Assembly (NCBI GenBank): GCA_001829505.1
Contig: MIBK01000006.1
Location: 1 to 9,115, forward strand
Length of the DNA stretch: 9,115 bases
Direction of reading: 5' to 3'
From: Spirochaetes bacterium RBG_16_67_19
GTDB lineage: Bacteria; Spirochaetota; Spirochaetia; SZUA-6; DRHE01
Made by a program: the position numbers and the translations under genes. This document shows, piece after piece, positions 1 through 5,629 of this stretch (within the stretch, counting starts at the first letter, position 1; each line of letters starts with the position of its first letter). The notes below the pieces were generated by a model. It saw only the letters and a program-made list of their open reading frames with translations. It made no database searches and was not told the DNA's origin.

Positions 1-2
1 TC

Positions 3-188
3 CTGCACCGCTACGTGCAGAAGAACGTGATCGACGAGACCCTGGTGCGCTTCCAGATCTTCCGGTGCATCGACTGCAACCTCTGCTCTTATGTCTGCAC
101 CTCCAAGATCCCCCTGGCCCGGCTGATGCGCGAGGGCAAGGAGAAGCTCGCCAGGGAGGGCCTGGCGCCCCGGGAGGCCGGCGCATGA
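3..188 (+). CDS. nqrA: NqrA-like subunit, C-terminal fragment with a 4Fe-4S motif (5' partial)
   Basis: Only the last 61 codons are in the window; the reading frame is open from the left edge and stops at 186-188. The fragment contains C22-I-D-C25-N-L-C28-S-Y-V-C32, followed by a basic, helical tail. NqrA and RnfC are homologous peripheral subunits of the Nqr/Rnf sodium-pumping complexes. NqrA lies first in nqrABCDEF operons and takes part in quinone binding. The V-C-x-S-K segment after the motif resembles the extreme C-terminus of NqrA as I remember it, and position directly before nqrB supports the assignment. Unlike classical NqrA, which has no Fe-S cluster, this tail has all four cysteines of a CxxCxxCxxxC ligand set, so it is RnfC-like in that respect. 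It overlaps nqrB by 4 bases (ATGA). An RnfC-like or separate ferredoxin-type protein cannot be excluded without the upstream sequence. Confidence 0.6.
   Translation: MHRYVQKNVIDETLVRFQIFRCIDCNLCSYVCTSKIPLARLMREGKEKLAREGLAPREAGA
172..177 (+). promoter_or_regulatory. Ribosome binding site for nqrB
   Basis: GGGAGG lies 7 bases upstream of the ATG at 185, inside the end of the preceding gene. It supports that ATG over earlier in-frame starts and shows that nqrB is translated from within the upstream gene. Confidence 0.6.
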
Positions 189-1213
189 AACGCCTTCGTT
201 CGCTGTTCGAGGCCTTGGCTAAAGCCCGCCTCCTGAGGCCGCTCAAGCCCGTGATCCACACCATCGCCGGCATCCTGCTGGGCAACCGGGAGACCACCAC
301 CGAGGCCCCGCACATCCGCGACCACATCGAGATCAAGCGCTACATGTCCATGGTCATCCTGGCCATGGCCCCCGCCGCGGTGGCGGCCGTGGTGTTCTAC
401 GGCTGGCGGGCCGTGGCCATGATCGCCGTCTCCTACGTGGTGGGCGGCATCGTCGAGGTGGCCTTCGCCCTGATCCGGAAAAAGGAGATCGAAGAGGGTT
501 TCCTGGTCACCGGGCTGATCTTCCCCCTGATCCTGCCCCCCACCGCCCCGCTGTGGATGGTGGCCGTGGGCATCGCCTTCGGGGTGTTCTTCGGCAAGGA
601 GGTGTTCGGGGGCACGGGCCGCAACATCTTCAACCCGGCGCTGGTGGGGCGCATCTTCATCACCATCGCCTTCCCCGAGCTCATGTCGGCGCGGTGGCAG
701 AAGCCCTTCACCGACGCGGTGACCGCCGCCACGCCGCTGGGCCTGTTCAAGAGCGGCCGGGAGCTCACGCCCCTGGTGGACCTGCTGCTCGGGCAGGTGA
801 CCGGCTCCATGGGCGAGCTGTTCCGGCTGGGCGTCATCGCCGGAGGCCTGTTTCTGATCCTCACCCGGGTGGCCAACTGGCGGGTGCCCCTGACTTACCT
901 GGGCAGCGTGGCCCTGCTGTCCTGGATCGGCAACCTGGCCATGCCCGACCTGATCGCTCCGCCCCAGTTCCAGCTGCTGGCCGGCGGCCTGCTGTTCGGC
1001 GCCATGTTCATGGCCACCGACCCGGTCAGCTCCCCTTCCACCAAGGCCGGCAAGTGGATTTTCGGGGTGGGCTGCGGCATTGTGACCCTGCTGATCCGCC
1101 ACTTCAGCGGCTTCGGCGAGGGGGTCATGTTCAGCATCCTGTTCATGAACGCCTTCGCCCCCCTGATCGACACCCTGGTGCTGAACGTGAAGTACAGGAC
1201 GGCCAAGGTATGA
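185..1213 (+). CDS. nqrB: Na+-translocating NADH:quinone reductase subunit B (NqrB)
   Basis: Integral membrane subunit of Na+-NQR, 342 residues, homologous to RnfD. In the family it carries a covalently bound FMN on a threonine and a riboflavin, and forms part of the route for electrons and Na+. Family signatures seen here are PHIRDHIEIKR (42-52), GKEVFGGTGRNIFNPAL (137-153), the flavinylation-type motif TDAVTAATPLG (176-186, FMN expected on T183) and MATDPVSS in the C-terminal half. Many hydrophobic segments span about residues 53 to 330. The ATG at 185 has a good ribosome binding site and overlaps the upstream stop as ATGA; an extension upstream of it would read the ferredoxin-like gene in a wrong frame. 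It is shorter than the roughly 410 residues usual for NqrB, mainly at the N-terminus. The motif reads T-A-A-T where S/T-G-A-T is usual. The end overlaps nqrC by 4 bases. Confidence 0.93.
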   Translation: MKRLRSLFEALAKARLLRPLKPVIHTIAGILLGNRETTTEAPHIRDHIEIKRYMSMVILAMAPAAVAAVVFYGWRAVAMIAVSYVVGGIVEVAFALIRKKEIEEGFLVTGLIFPLILPPTAPLWMVAVGIAFGVFFGKEVFGGTGRNIFNPALVGRIFITIAFPELMSARWQKPFTDAVTAATPLGLFKSGRELTPLVDLLLGQVTGSMGELFRLGVIAGGLFLILTRVANWRVPLTYLGSVALLSWIGNLAMPDLIAPPQFQLLAGGLLFGAMFMATDPVSSPSTKAGKWIFGVGCGIVTLLIRHFSGFGEGVMFSILFMNAFAPLIDTLVLNVKYRTAKV

Positions 1214-1794
1214 AAGACAAGATCATGATGCTGGTGTTCGTGCTGGTCCTGGGCACCATCCTCACCGCAATCCTGGTGGCGGTGAACTACTACACCACGC
1301 CGGTGATCAGCAGGAACGAGCAGCGGGAAATCCAGGCCGGCATTTTGCAGGCCCTGGGCATCCCCTTTCCCGAAGAGGAAGCGCAGCAGGTTTTCGCCGG
1401 CAGCGTGCAGGCCCGGCAGGCCGGCGGCAAGGACTACTACGTGGCCGGAGAGGGAGCGGTGGCCTTCGCCTACGCCGGCTCCGGCCTGTGGGGCCCGATC
1501 AACGGCATCGTGGCGCTGAATCCCGATTTGAGCACCCTGAAGGGGGTCACCATCCTCCACCAGGAGGAGACCCCCGGCCTGGGCAGCCGCATCACGGAGC
1601 AGGCCTACCTGGACACCTTCCGGGGCAAGGACTTCACCTCCGGGCTGAAGCTGACGCCTCCGGGCAAGGCCAAAGCCGCCAACGAGATCGACGCCATCAC
1701 CGGCGCCACCTTGAGCCCCAAGGCCTTCCTGCAGATCCTGAACGCGAACCTCGCGGCCTCGGTGCCCGCCATTCGCGAGGGAGAGAAGCAATGA
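1210..1794 (+). CDS. nqrC: Na+-translocating NADH:quinone reductase subunit C (NqrC)
   Basis: FMN-carrying subunit of the complex, 194 residues, homologous to RnfG. One N-terminal membrane helix (about residues 5-26) anchors a domain outside the cytoplasm. Seen in the sequence: SGLWGPINGIVAL (91-103), HQEETPGLGSRI (117-128) and the covalent flavin motif EIDAITGATLSP (159-170), with the FMN expected on T167 of the T-G-A-T sequence. The family flavinylation motif D-x-(S/T)-G-A-(S/T) is therefore intact. The length is nearer RnfG (about 200) than proteobacterial NqrC (about 255), but the W-G-P-I-N-G segment and the operon position favour NqrC. It starts with ATG overlapping the nqrB stop (ATGA) and itself overlaps nqrD by 4 bases. 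Flavinylation in this family needs the flavin transferase ApbE, which is not encoded in this window. Confidence 0.92.
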   Translation: MKDKIMMLVFVLVLGTILTAILVAVNYYTTPVISRNEQREIQAGILQALGIPFPEEEAQQVFAGSVQARQAGGKDYYVAGEGAVAFAYAGSGLWGPINGIVALNPDLSTLKGVTILHQEETPGLGSRITEQAYLDTFRGKDFTSGLKLTPPGKAKAANEIDAITGATLSPKAFLQILNANLAASVPAIREGEKQ

Positions 1795-2414
1795 AGCAGT
1801 CCCCGTCCCTGAAAGTCATTCTGAACGGCCTGTGGAAGGACCAGCCGATCTTCTCCATGGTCCTGGGCATCTGCTCCTCCCTGGCGGTGAGCAACAAGGT
1901 GGAGAACGCCATCGCCATGGGCGCCGGGGTGACCTTCGCCCTGATCGGCACAGCGGTGCTCATCGCCGCCCTGCGCAAGCTCATCCCCGGCCGGGTGCGG
2001 ATGATCGCCTACATGATCATCATCGCCACCTTCGTGATCGTGGTGGACCGCGTGCTGAAGGCCATGTTCCCGGACATCAGCCGGGCCATCGGGCCGTACG
2101 TGGGCCTGATCATCACCAACTGCATCCTGATGGGGCGGGCCGAGGCCTTCTACGTCTCCAACGGCGTGGGCCTTTCGCTCCTCGACGCCATCTTCAACGG
2201 CCTGGGCTACACCTACACCCTGGTCCTGGTGTCCGTGATCCGGGAGCTGCTGGGCTTCGGCACGATCCTGGGCCTGCAGGTCATGCCGCTGAGCTTCAAC
2301 AAGTGGGTGATCATGGCCATGGCCCCCGGGGCCTTCTTCGTGGTGGCCTTGTTCATCTGGGTCACCCGCACCCTGGCCAAGATGGATCCGGACAAGCAAG
2401 GAGGCGGGATGTGA
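1791..2414 (+). CDS. nqrD: Na+-translocating NADH:quinone reductase subunit D (NqrD)
   Basis: Integral membrane subunit, 207 residues, homologous to RnfE and close to the normal family length (about 210). It pairs with NqrE as an inverted-topology sister. In solved Nqr structures, cysteines from NqrD and NqrE together bind an iron centre in the membrane that relays electrons from the NqrF [2Fe-2S] cluster. The expected cysteines are present: C28 in LGICSSLAVSNK and C111 in GLIITNCILMGRAEAF. Six hydrophobic helices are visible. The ATG overlaps the nqrC stop (ATGA) and is preceded by a GAGGGAGAG purine run. The last codons carry the ribosome binding site of nqrE, and the two genes overlap by 4 bases (GTGA). 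Confidence 0.94.
   Translation: MKQSPSLKVILNGLWKDQPIFSMVLGICSSLAVSNKVENAIAMGAGVTFALIGTAVLIAALRKLIPGRVRMIAYMIIIATFVIVVDRVLKAMFPDISRAIGPYVGLIITNCILMGRAEAFYVSNGVGLSLLDAIFNGLGYTYTLVLVSVIRELLGFGTILGLQVMPLSFNKWVIMAMAPGAFFVVALFIWVTRTLAKMDPDKQGGGM
2398..2404 (+). promoter_or_regulatory. Ribosome binding site deciding the GTG start of nqrE
   Basis: AAGGAGG lies 6 bases before the GTG at 2411. This is a consensus-strength site at ideal spacing. It favours the GTG over the next in-frame ATG about seven codons downstream. Confidence 0.75.
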
Positions 2415-3004
2415 GCGCCCTGAACCTGTTGATGATCTTCATCGCCACCCTGCTCACCAGCAACATCGCCCTGAGCTACCTGCTGGGCATGTGCCCCTTC
2501 ATCGCCCTGTCCAAGCGGCTGTCCACCGCCACCGGCATGGGCTACGCGGTGATCTTCGTGGTCACCCTGACCGCGGCCATCAACTGGCCGATCTACCACC
2601 TGGTGCTGGTGCCCCTGAAGGCGGAGCTGGTCTACTACGTGGTCTTCATCATCACCATCGCCGCGGTGGTCCAGCTCCTGGAGATGCTGATGGAGAAGTT
2701 CTTCCCTGCGCTGCAGTCCTCCTTCGGCATCTTCCTGCCCCTGATCACGGTCAACTGCATCGTGCTGGCCGTCTCCCTGTTCATGATCCTGCGCGACTAC
2801 AACTTCATCACCTCCGTGGTCTACGCCTTCGGCTCGGCGGCCGGCTGGACCCTGGCCATCGCCATCATGGCGGCCATCAACGAGAAGCTGGCCCTGGTGG
2901 GCGACGTGCCTCGCGGCATGAAGGGCCCGGGCATCGTCATGGTCAGCGCCGGGATCATCGCCCTGGCCTTCATGGGCTTTTCCGGCATGGTGGTGGTGCA
3001 ATAA
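2411..3004 (+). CDS. nqrE: Na+-translocating NADH:quinone reductase subunit E (NqrE)
   Basis: Integral membrane subunit, 197 residues, homologous to RnfA and of normal family length. Together with NqrD it houses the intramembrane iron centre; the cysteines C28 (LGMCPFIALSKR) and C116 (FLPLITVNCIVLA) are conserved. Other signatures include LLEMLMEKFFPAL (89-101), SSFGIFLPLI and a C-terminal GFSGMVV. These match NqrE more closely than RnfA, which is important evidence that this is an Nqr and not an Rnf complex. The start is GTG, supported by the AAGGAGG site and by the GTGA overlap with nqrD; an ATG start would lose the first residues of helix 1. The stop overlaps the next ATG by one base (TAATG), so nqrF is probably translationally coupled to it. 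Confidence 0.94.
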   Translation: MSALNLLMIFIATLLTSNIALSYLLGMCPFIALSKRLSTATGMGYAVIFVVTLTAAINWPIYHLVLVPLKAELVYYVVFIITIAAVVQLLEMLMEKFFPALQSSFGIFLPLITVNCIVLAVSLFMILRDYNFITSVVYAFGSAAGWTLAIAIMAAINEKLALVGDVPRGMKGPGIVMVSAGIIALAFMGFSGMVVVQ

Positions 3005-3453
3005 TGAACCTCAGCCCGATTCTGGCCATGAACCTGATCCTGCTGGTGATCACGATCCTGCTGATCGTGGCCGACCGCCTGCTGGTGACCTACGGCAAGT
3101 GCCGCATCACCGTGAGCGAAGGGGACCAGAAGAAGGAGTTCGAAGTCCAGGGCGGCAGCCCGCTGCTGGGCCATCTCACCCAGAACGGGGTGGGCATCTC
3201 CTCCTCCTGCGGCGGCCGGGGCACCTGCGGCTACTGCAAGGTGCGCGTGGCCGAAGGCGGGGGGCAGATGCTGCCCACCGAGGAGCTGTTCATGAGCCGG
3301 CAGGAAAAAGCCGAGGGCCTGCGCCTGGCCTGCCAGCTCAAGGTCAAGAACGACCTGGCCATCGTCATCCCCGACTACCTGAGCGTGGTGCGCGCGATGG
3401 CGGTGGCCAAGAAATTCGATCCGAACAAGCGGTGGAAGGTCACCATCTATTAG
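3004..3453 (+). CDS. nqrF: NqrF-like [2Fe-2S] subunit lacking the FAD/NADH reductase domain
   Basis: The 149-residue product corresponds to only the N-terminal third of NqrF (about 407 residues in Vibrio). It has one membrane helix (about 7-25), then an adrenodoxin/plant-type [2Fe-2S] domain with cysteines C69, C75, C78 and C110 (SSCGGRGTCGYCKV and RLACQLKV), and the family's GGGQMLPTEE segment (85-94). It ends with KRWKVTIY at about the point where the FAD domain of full-length NqrF begins. The FAD-binding and NADH-binding domains are absent, and none of the frames just downstream encodes them. In normal Nqr this subunit oxidises NADH and passes electrons through its [2Fe-2S] cluster to the NqrD/E iron. 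Here it can only act as a membrane-anchored one-electron relay and needs another electron donor. A NuoE-like gene begins 2 bases after its stop, suggesting that the NuoE/NuoF pair supplies the electrons (inference). No strong ribosome binding site is seen; coupling to nqrE is likely. Confidence 0.88.
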   Translation: MNLSPILAMNLILLVITILLIVADRLLVTYGKCRITVSEGDQKKEFEVQGGSPLLGHLTQNGVGISSSCGGRGTCGYCKVRVAEGGGQMLPTEELFMSRQEKAEGLRLACQLKVKNDLAIVIPDYLSVVRAMAVAKKFDPNKRWKVTIY

Positions 3454-3455
3454 CC

Positions 3456-3992
3456 ATGGAAGAAAAACTGCAAGCCATCGTGGACCGTTACAAGAGCGGC
3501 AGGAGCACCCTGGTGGGCGTGCTCCAGGACGTGACCCAGGCCTTCGGCTACCTGCCGGAGGAGGCCCTGCGGGAGATTTCCAGGGCCAGCGAGGTGCCGG
3601 TGAGCCTGTTCTACAGCCTGGCCACCTTCTACAAGTCCTTCCGCCTGGAGCCCATCGGCAAGAAGCACGTCTGCGTCTGCGTGGGCACGGCCTGTCACGT
3701 GCGCGGCGCCGCCCAGGTGGTCGACGTGTTCGAGCGCGAGTTGAGCATCAAGGCCGGCCAGACCACCCCGGACGGCAACTTCACCCTGGAAACCGTCAAC
3801 TGCCTGGGGGCCTGCGCCCTGGGTCCGCTGGTCACCGTGAACGGGGAGTACCACAGCAAGCTGGACCAGAAGGCGGCGCAGAAGCTGCTCAAGAAGCTGG
3901 ACGGCGGGCAGAAGGCGGAGGCCCAGGAGGCTGAAGCCCAGGGGGCGGAATCCCCTGGGGCTGACGCCCTAGGGGCGGATGCCCAGGCATGA
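3456..3992 (+). CDS. NuoE/HydC-like [2Fe-2S] subunit of an NADH-dependent (bifurcating) oxidoreductase
   Basis: Thioredoxin-fold [2Fe-2S] protein, 178 residues, of the 24-kDa complex I subunit family (NuoE; HydC in trimeric [FeFe] hydrogenases). The helical N-terminal part carries TLVGVLQDVTQAFGYLPEEA (18-37) and SLFYSLATFYKSF (50-62). The cluster ligands are C75 and C80 (CVGTACHVRG) and C116 and C120 (NCLGACALGP), matching the C-x4-C and C-x3-C family pattern. With the NuoF-like product at the far end of the window it would form the NADH/FMN electron-input module. Residues 157-178 form an unusual Ala/Glu/Asp tail of pentapeptide repeats not found in the conserved family core. The ATG at 3456 follows the nqrF stop by 2 bases; the product overlaps the next gene by 4 bases (ATGA). 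The fixed role (hydrogenase, formate dehydrogenase or Nqr partner) cannot be settled from this gene alone. Confidence 0.9.
   Translation: MEEKLQAIVDRYKSGRSTLVGVLQDVTQAFGYLPEEALREISRASEVPVSLFYSLATFYKSFRLEPIGKKHVCVCVGTACHVRGAAQVVDVFERELSIKAGQTTPDGNFTLETVNCLGACALGPLVTVNGEYHSKLDQKAAQKLLKKLDGGQKAEAQEAEAQGAESPGADALGADAQA
3921..3980 (+). repeat. Four degenerate 15-bp repeats encoding a pentapeptide tail
   Basis: Units at 3921-3935, 3936-3950, 3951-3965 and 3966-3980 follow the pattern GCCCagGgGGCgGAa and encode AQEAE, AQGAE, SPGAD and ALGAD, followed by a partial AQA. They make up the C-terminal tail of the NuoE-like protein. The purine-rich part of the last unit also sits where the ribosome binding site of the following gene would lie. 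Confidence 0.7.
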
Positions 3993-4342
3993 CCATCTCG
4001 TGGGTGCTGGAAATCCTGGACGCGGAGCTGTTGACCGGCCAGGGGGCCGAAGGCCGCGAACTGGCTTCCGCCTGCGGCTCCGACTTAATGAGCGACGTGC
4101 TGTGCCTGCGCAGCGCGCCCAACCTGCTGCTCACCGCCCTGACCAACCCCCAGTGCGTGCGCACCGCCGAGATGGCGGAGATCGCCGCGATCTGCTTCGT
4201 GCAGGGCAAGAAGCCTCCGGCCGAAACCCTGGAGCTGGCCAGGCGCAATGGCCTGCCGCTGCTGGCCACCGGGCTGTCCATGTTCACCGCTTGTGGAAGG
4301 CTGTTTGCCGCGGGCCTGCGCTGCTGCGGCGAAGGGGCCTGA
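3989..4342 (+). CDS. DRTGG-like domain protein, first copy
   Basis: Small cytoplasmic protein, 117 residues, that looks like a stand-alone DRTGG-type domain. This fold is known from phosphotransacetylase N-termini and as small proteins next to [FeFe] hydrogenase genes. Seen here: SDLMSDVLC (31-39), KPPAETLELA (75-84) and ACGRLFAAGLR (101-111). It is clearly paralogous to the product of 5273-5629: both share S-D-L-M-S-D-V, P-x-A-E-T-L and G-R-L-x-x-x-G-L-R at matching spacing. It contains no enzyme motif I recognise; a ligand-sensing or scaffold role is inferred from the fold and from the neighbouring CBS-ATPase gene. Five cysteines (C29, C39, C56, C69 and others near the end) are notable but do not form a known cluster motif. 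The ATG overlaps the NuoE-like stop (ATGA). The literal D-R-T-G-G motif itself is not present. Confidence 0.75.
   Translation: MTISWVLEILDAELLTGQGAEGRELASACGSDLMSDVLCLRSAPNLLLTALTNPQCVRTAEMAEIAAICFVQGKKPPAETLELARRNGLPLLATGLSMFTACGRLFAAGLRCCGEGA
4331..4337 (+). promoter_or_regulatory. Candidate ribosome binding site for the CBS-ATPase gene
   Basis: GAAGGGG lies 6 bases before a TTG at 4344 and 15 bases before the ATG at 4353. Spacing argues for the TTG start (three extra residues), whereas start-codon preference argues for the ATG; the choice is left open. Confidence 0.4.
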
Positions 4343-4352
4343 ATTGGACGCC

Positions 4353-5282
4353 ATGGACTCCCCCCGCCACGTGGGCAAGATCCGGGAACTGGTCTACGAG
4401 CTGAAGGTCGAGGCGGTGATGACCCGCAAGCTGATCACCCTGGCCCCCGAAGCGCCCATGAGCGGGCTGCGTTCAATATTGAAGAGCAACCGCATCTCCG
4501 GCGTGCCCGTGGTGAGCGGCCAGACCCTGGTCGGCCTGGTCAGCGTGGAGGATTTCATCAACTGGCTGGCCCAGGGGGGACGGGACTGCCCGGTGGGCGA
4601 GCGCATGTCCCGGGAGGTGCGCACCCTCTCCCCCGGGGAGCCGCTGGTGCACGCCATCGGCAAGCTGGAGCAGTACGGCTACGGCCGGCTGCCGGTGGTG
4701 GACGGCGAGCGGCTGGTCGGCCTGGTCACCAAGGGGGACATCATCGAGGGCCTTCTACAAGAGATGCAGGTCAACAGCCGCGAGGAGGAGGAGCTGCACC
4801 GCTACCGGGCCAGCCACTTCTTCGAGGACATGATCGCCGACCGGCTGACGGTCAACTTCCAGTACCAGGTGCGCGGCAAGACCATCGAGCAAGGGGGGGA
4901 GGTGGCCAGCGACCTGAAGCGCTCGTTCAAGCGCCTGGGCCTGCACCCGGAGGTGGTGCGCCGGGCGGCCATCGCCACCTACGAGGCGGAAATGAACGTG
5001 ATCATCTACGCCCGCGAGGGCACGGTCGACGTGTCCGTGGACCCGGAGACCATCCACATCATCGTGCGCGACCAGGGGCAGGGCATCCCGGACATCCAGC
5101 AGGCCCTCCAGCCGGGCTTCTCCACGGCCCCGGACTGGGTGCGGGAGCTGGGCTTCGGCGCCGGCATGGGCCTGCCCAACATCAGGAGCTGCGCCCGCAG
5201 CCTGGACATCACCTCCGAGCCGGGCCAGGGCACCACCCTGCGCATCAGCATTCCCCTGGAGCCGGAGCGCGTATGCGCCTGA
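4353..5282 (+). CDS. CBS-domain pair fused to a GHKL (anti-sigma/histidine-kinase-like) ATPase
   Basis: Cytoplasmic fusion protein of 309 residues from this ATG (312 from the TTG at 4344). Two CBS domains come first: about 18-73 (VMTRKLITLAP, ISGVPVV, LVGLVSVEDF) and 82-136 (MSREVRTLSPGEPL, GRLPVV, LVGLVTKGDI). Such Bateman pairs usually bind adenosine nucleotides such as AMP, ATP or NAD-related ligands. After a linker, residues 195-305 form a HATPase domain like the anti-sigma factors SpoIIAB/RsbW: N-box EAEMN (211-215), G1 box DQGQG (240-244), glycine-rich GFGAGMGL (267-274) and GTTLRI (293-298). There is no phospho-accepting histidine or receiver domain in the window, so it is not a standard two-component kinase. 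It lies between two paralogous DRTGG-like genes, with a 10-base overlap with the second. Similar fusions occur beside [FeFe] hydrogenase genes; adenylate or redox sensing that controls the enzyme or its expression is inference. Confidence 0.87.
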   Translation: MDSPRHVGKIRELVYELKVEAVMTRKLITLAPEAPMSGLRSILKSNRISGVPVVSGQTLVGLVSVEDFINWLAQGGRDCPVGERMSREVRTLSPGEPLVHAIGKLEQYGYGRLPVVDGERLVGLVTKGDIIEGLLQEMQVNSREEEELHRYRASHFFEDMIADRLTVNFQYQVRGKTIEQGGEVASDLKRSFKRLGLHPEVVRRAAIATYEAEMNVIIYAREGTVDVSVDPETIHIIVRDQGQGIPDIQQALQPGFSTAPDWVRELGFGAGMGLPNIRSCARSLDITSEPGQGTTLRISIPLEPERVCA

Positions 5283-5629
5283 GCCAGATCGCCAAGGCCC
5301 TGGACCTGGAGCCGCGCTGCGGCGACCTGGAGGCGGAAGCCTCCGGGGGCTACGTGAGCGACCTGATGAGCGACGTCATCGCCCACGCGGAAGCCGGGGA
5401 CCTCTGGCTGACCGTGCAGATCCACGCCAACATCGTGGCCGTGGCGGCGATGAAGGAGCTCTCCGGCATCGTGCTGACCGGCGGCCGGGAGCCGGAGGCA
5501 GAGACCCTGCGCAAAGCCGAGGCCAAGAAGATCACCGTGCTGGCCAGCAAGCTGCCCGCCTTCGAGCTGGCCGGCAGGCTGTATCAGCTCGGCCTGCGGG
5601 GCCGGGAACGCCATGCCGGGGGTATTTAG
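5273..5629 (+). CDS. DRTGG-like domain protein, second copy
   Basis: Paralogue of the product of 3989-4342, 118 residues, cytoplasmic. It shares SDLMSDVIA (29-37), EPEAETLRKA (73-82) and LAGRLYQLGLR (99-109) with the first copy and keeps the ILTG/VLTGG-like turn (SGIVLTGGREP, 64-74), which is the nearest thing to a DRTGG signature here. No catalytic motif is evident. Two divergent copies flanking the CBS-ATPase gene suggest a heteromeric assembly or two differently tuned sensors (inference). The ATG overlaps the CBS-ATPase reading frame by 10 bases and is preceded by CCGGAG at about 5 bases. The gene overlaps the PHP gene by 17 bases. Confidence 0.8.
   Translation: MRLSQIAKALDLEPRCGDLEAEASGGYVSDLMSDVIAHAEAGDLWLTVQIHANIVAVAAMKELSGIVLTGGREPEAETLRKAEAKKITVLASKLPAFELAGRLYQLGLRGRERHAGGI

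Noticed and set aside
89..1102. Long - strand open frame (337 codons) opposite nqrB.
   Set aside because: It runs antisense to a clear NqrB gene, has biased His/Gly/Asp composition and no family motif.
553..1212. Apparent upstream extensions of nqrC, nqrD, nqrE, nqrF and the NuoE-like gene, reading hundreds of bases into the preceding gene.
   Set aside because: The extended parts are Arg/His/Gly-rich out-of-frame readings. The family similarity begins at the internal ATG or GTG codons, which also show the ATGA, GTGA, TAATG or 2-base spacings typical of coupled genes.
1..3453. Interpretation of the first region as an Rnf complex.
   Set aside because: Gene order alone fits both, but NqrB, NqrE and NqrF-type sequences match Nqr better, and no RnfB (multi-[4Fe-4S] ferredoxin) is present. 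Only the Fe-S motif of subunit A is Rnf-like.
3454..3992. Possibility that the missing NqrF reductase domain survives downstream as a frameshifted remnant.
   Set aside because: The + strand immediately after the nqrF stop encodes an intact NuoE-like protein; the other two forward frames show no FAD-binding or NADH-binding motif. The loss appears complete and clean.
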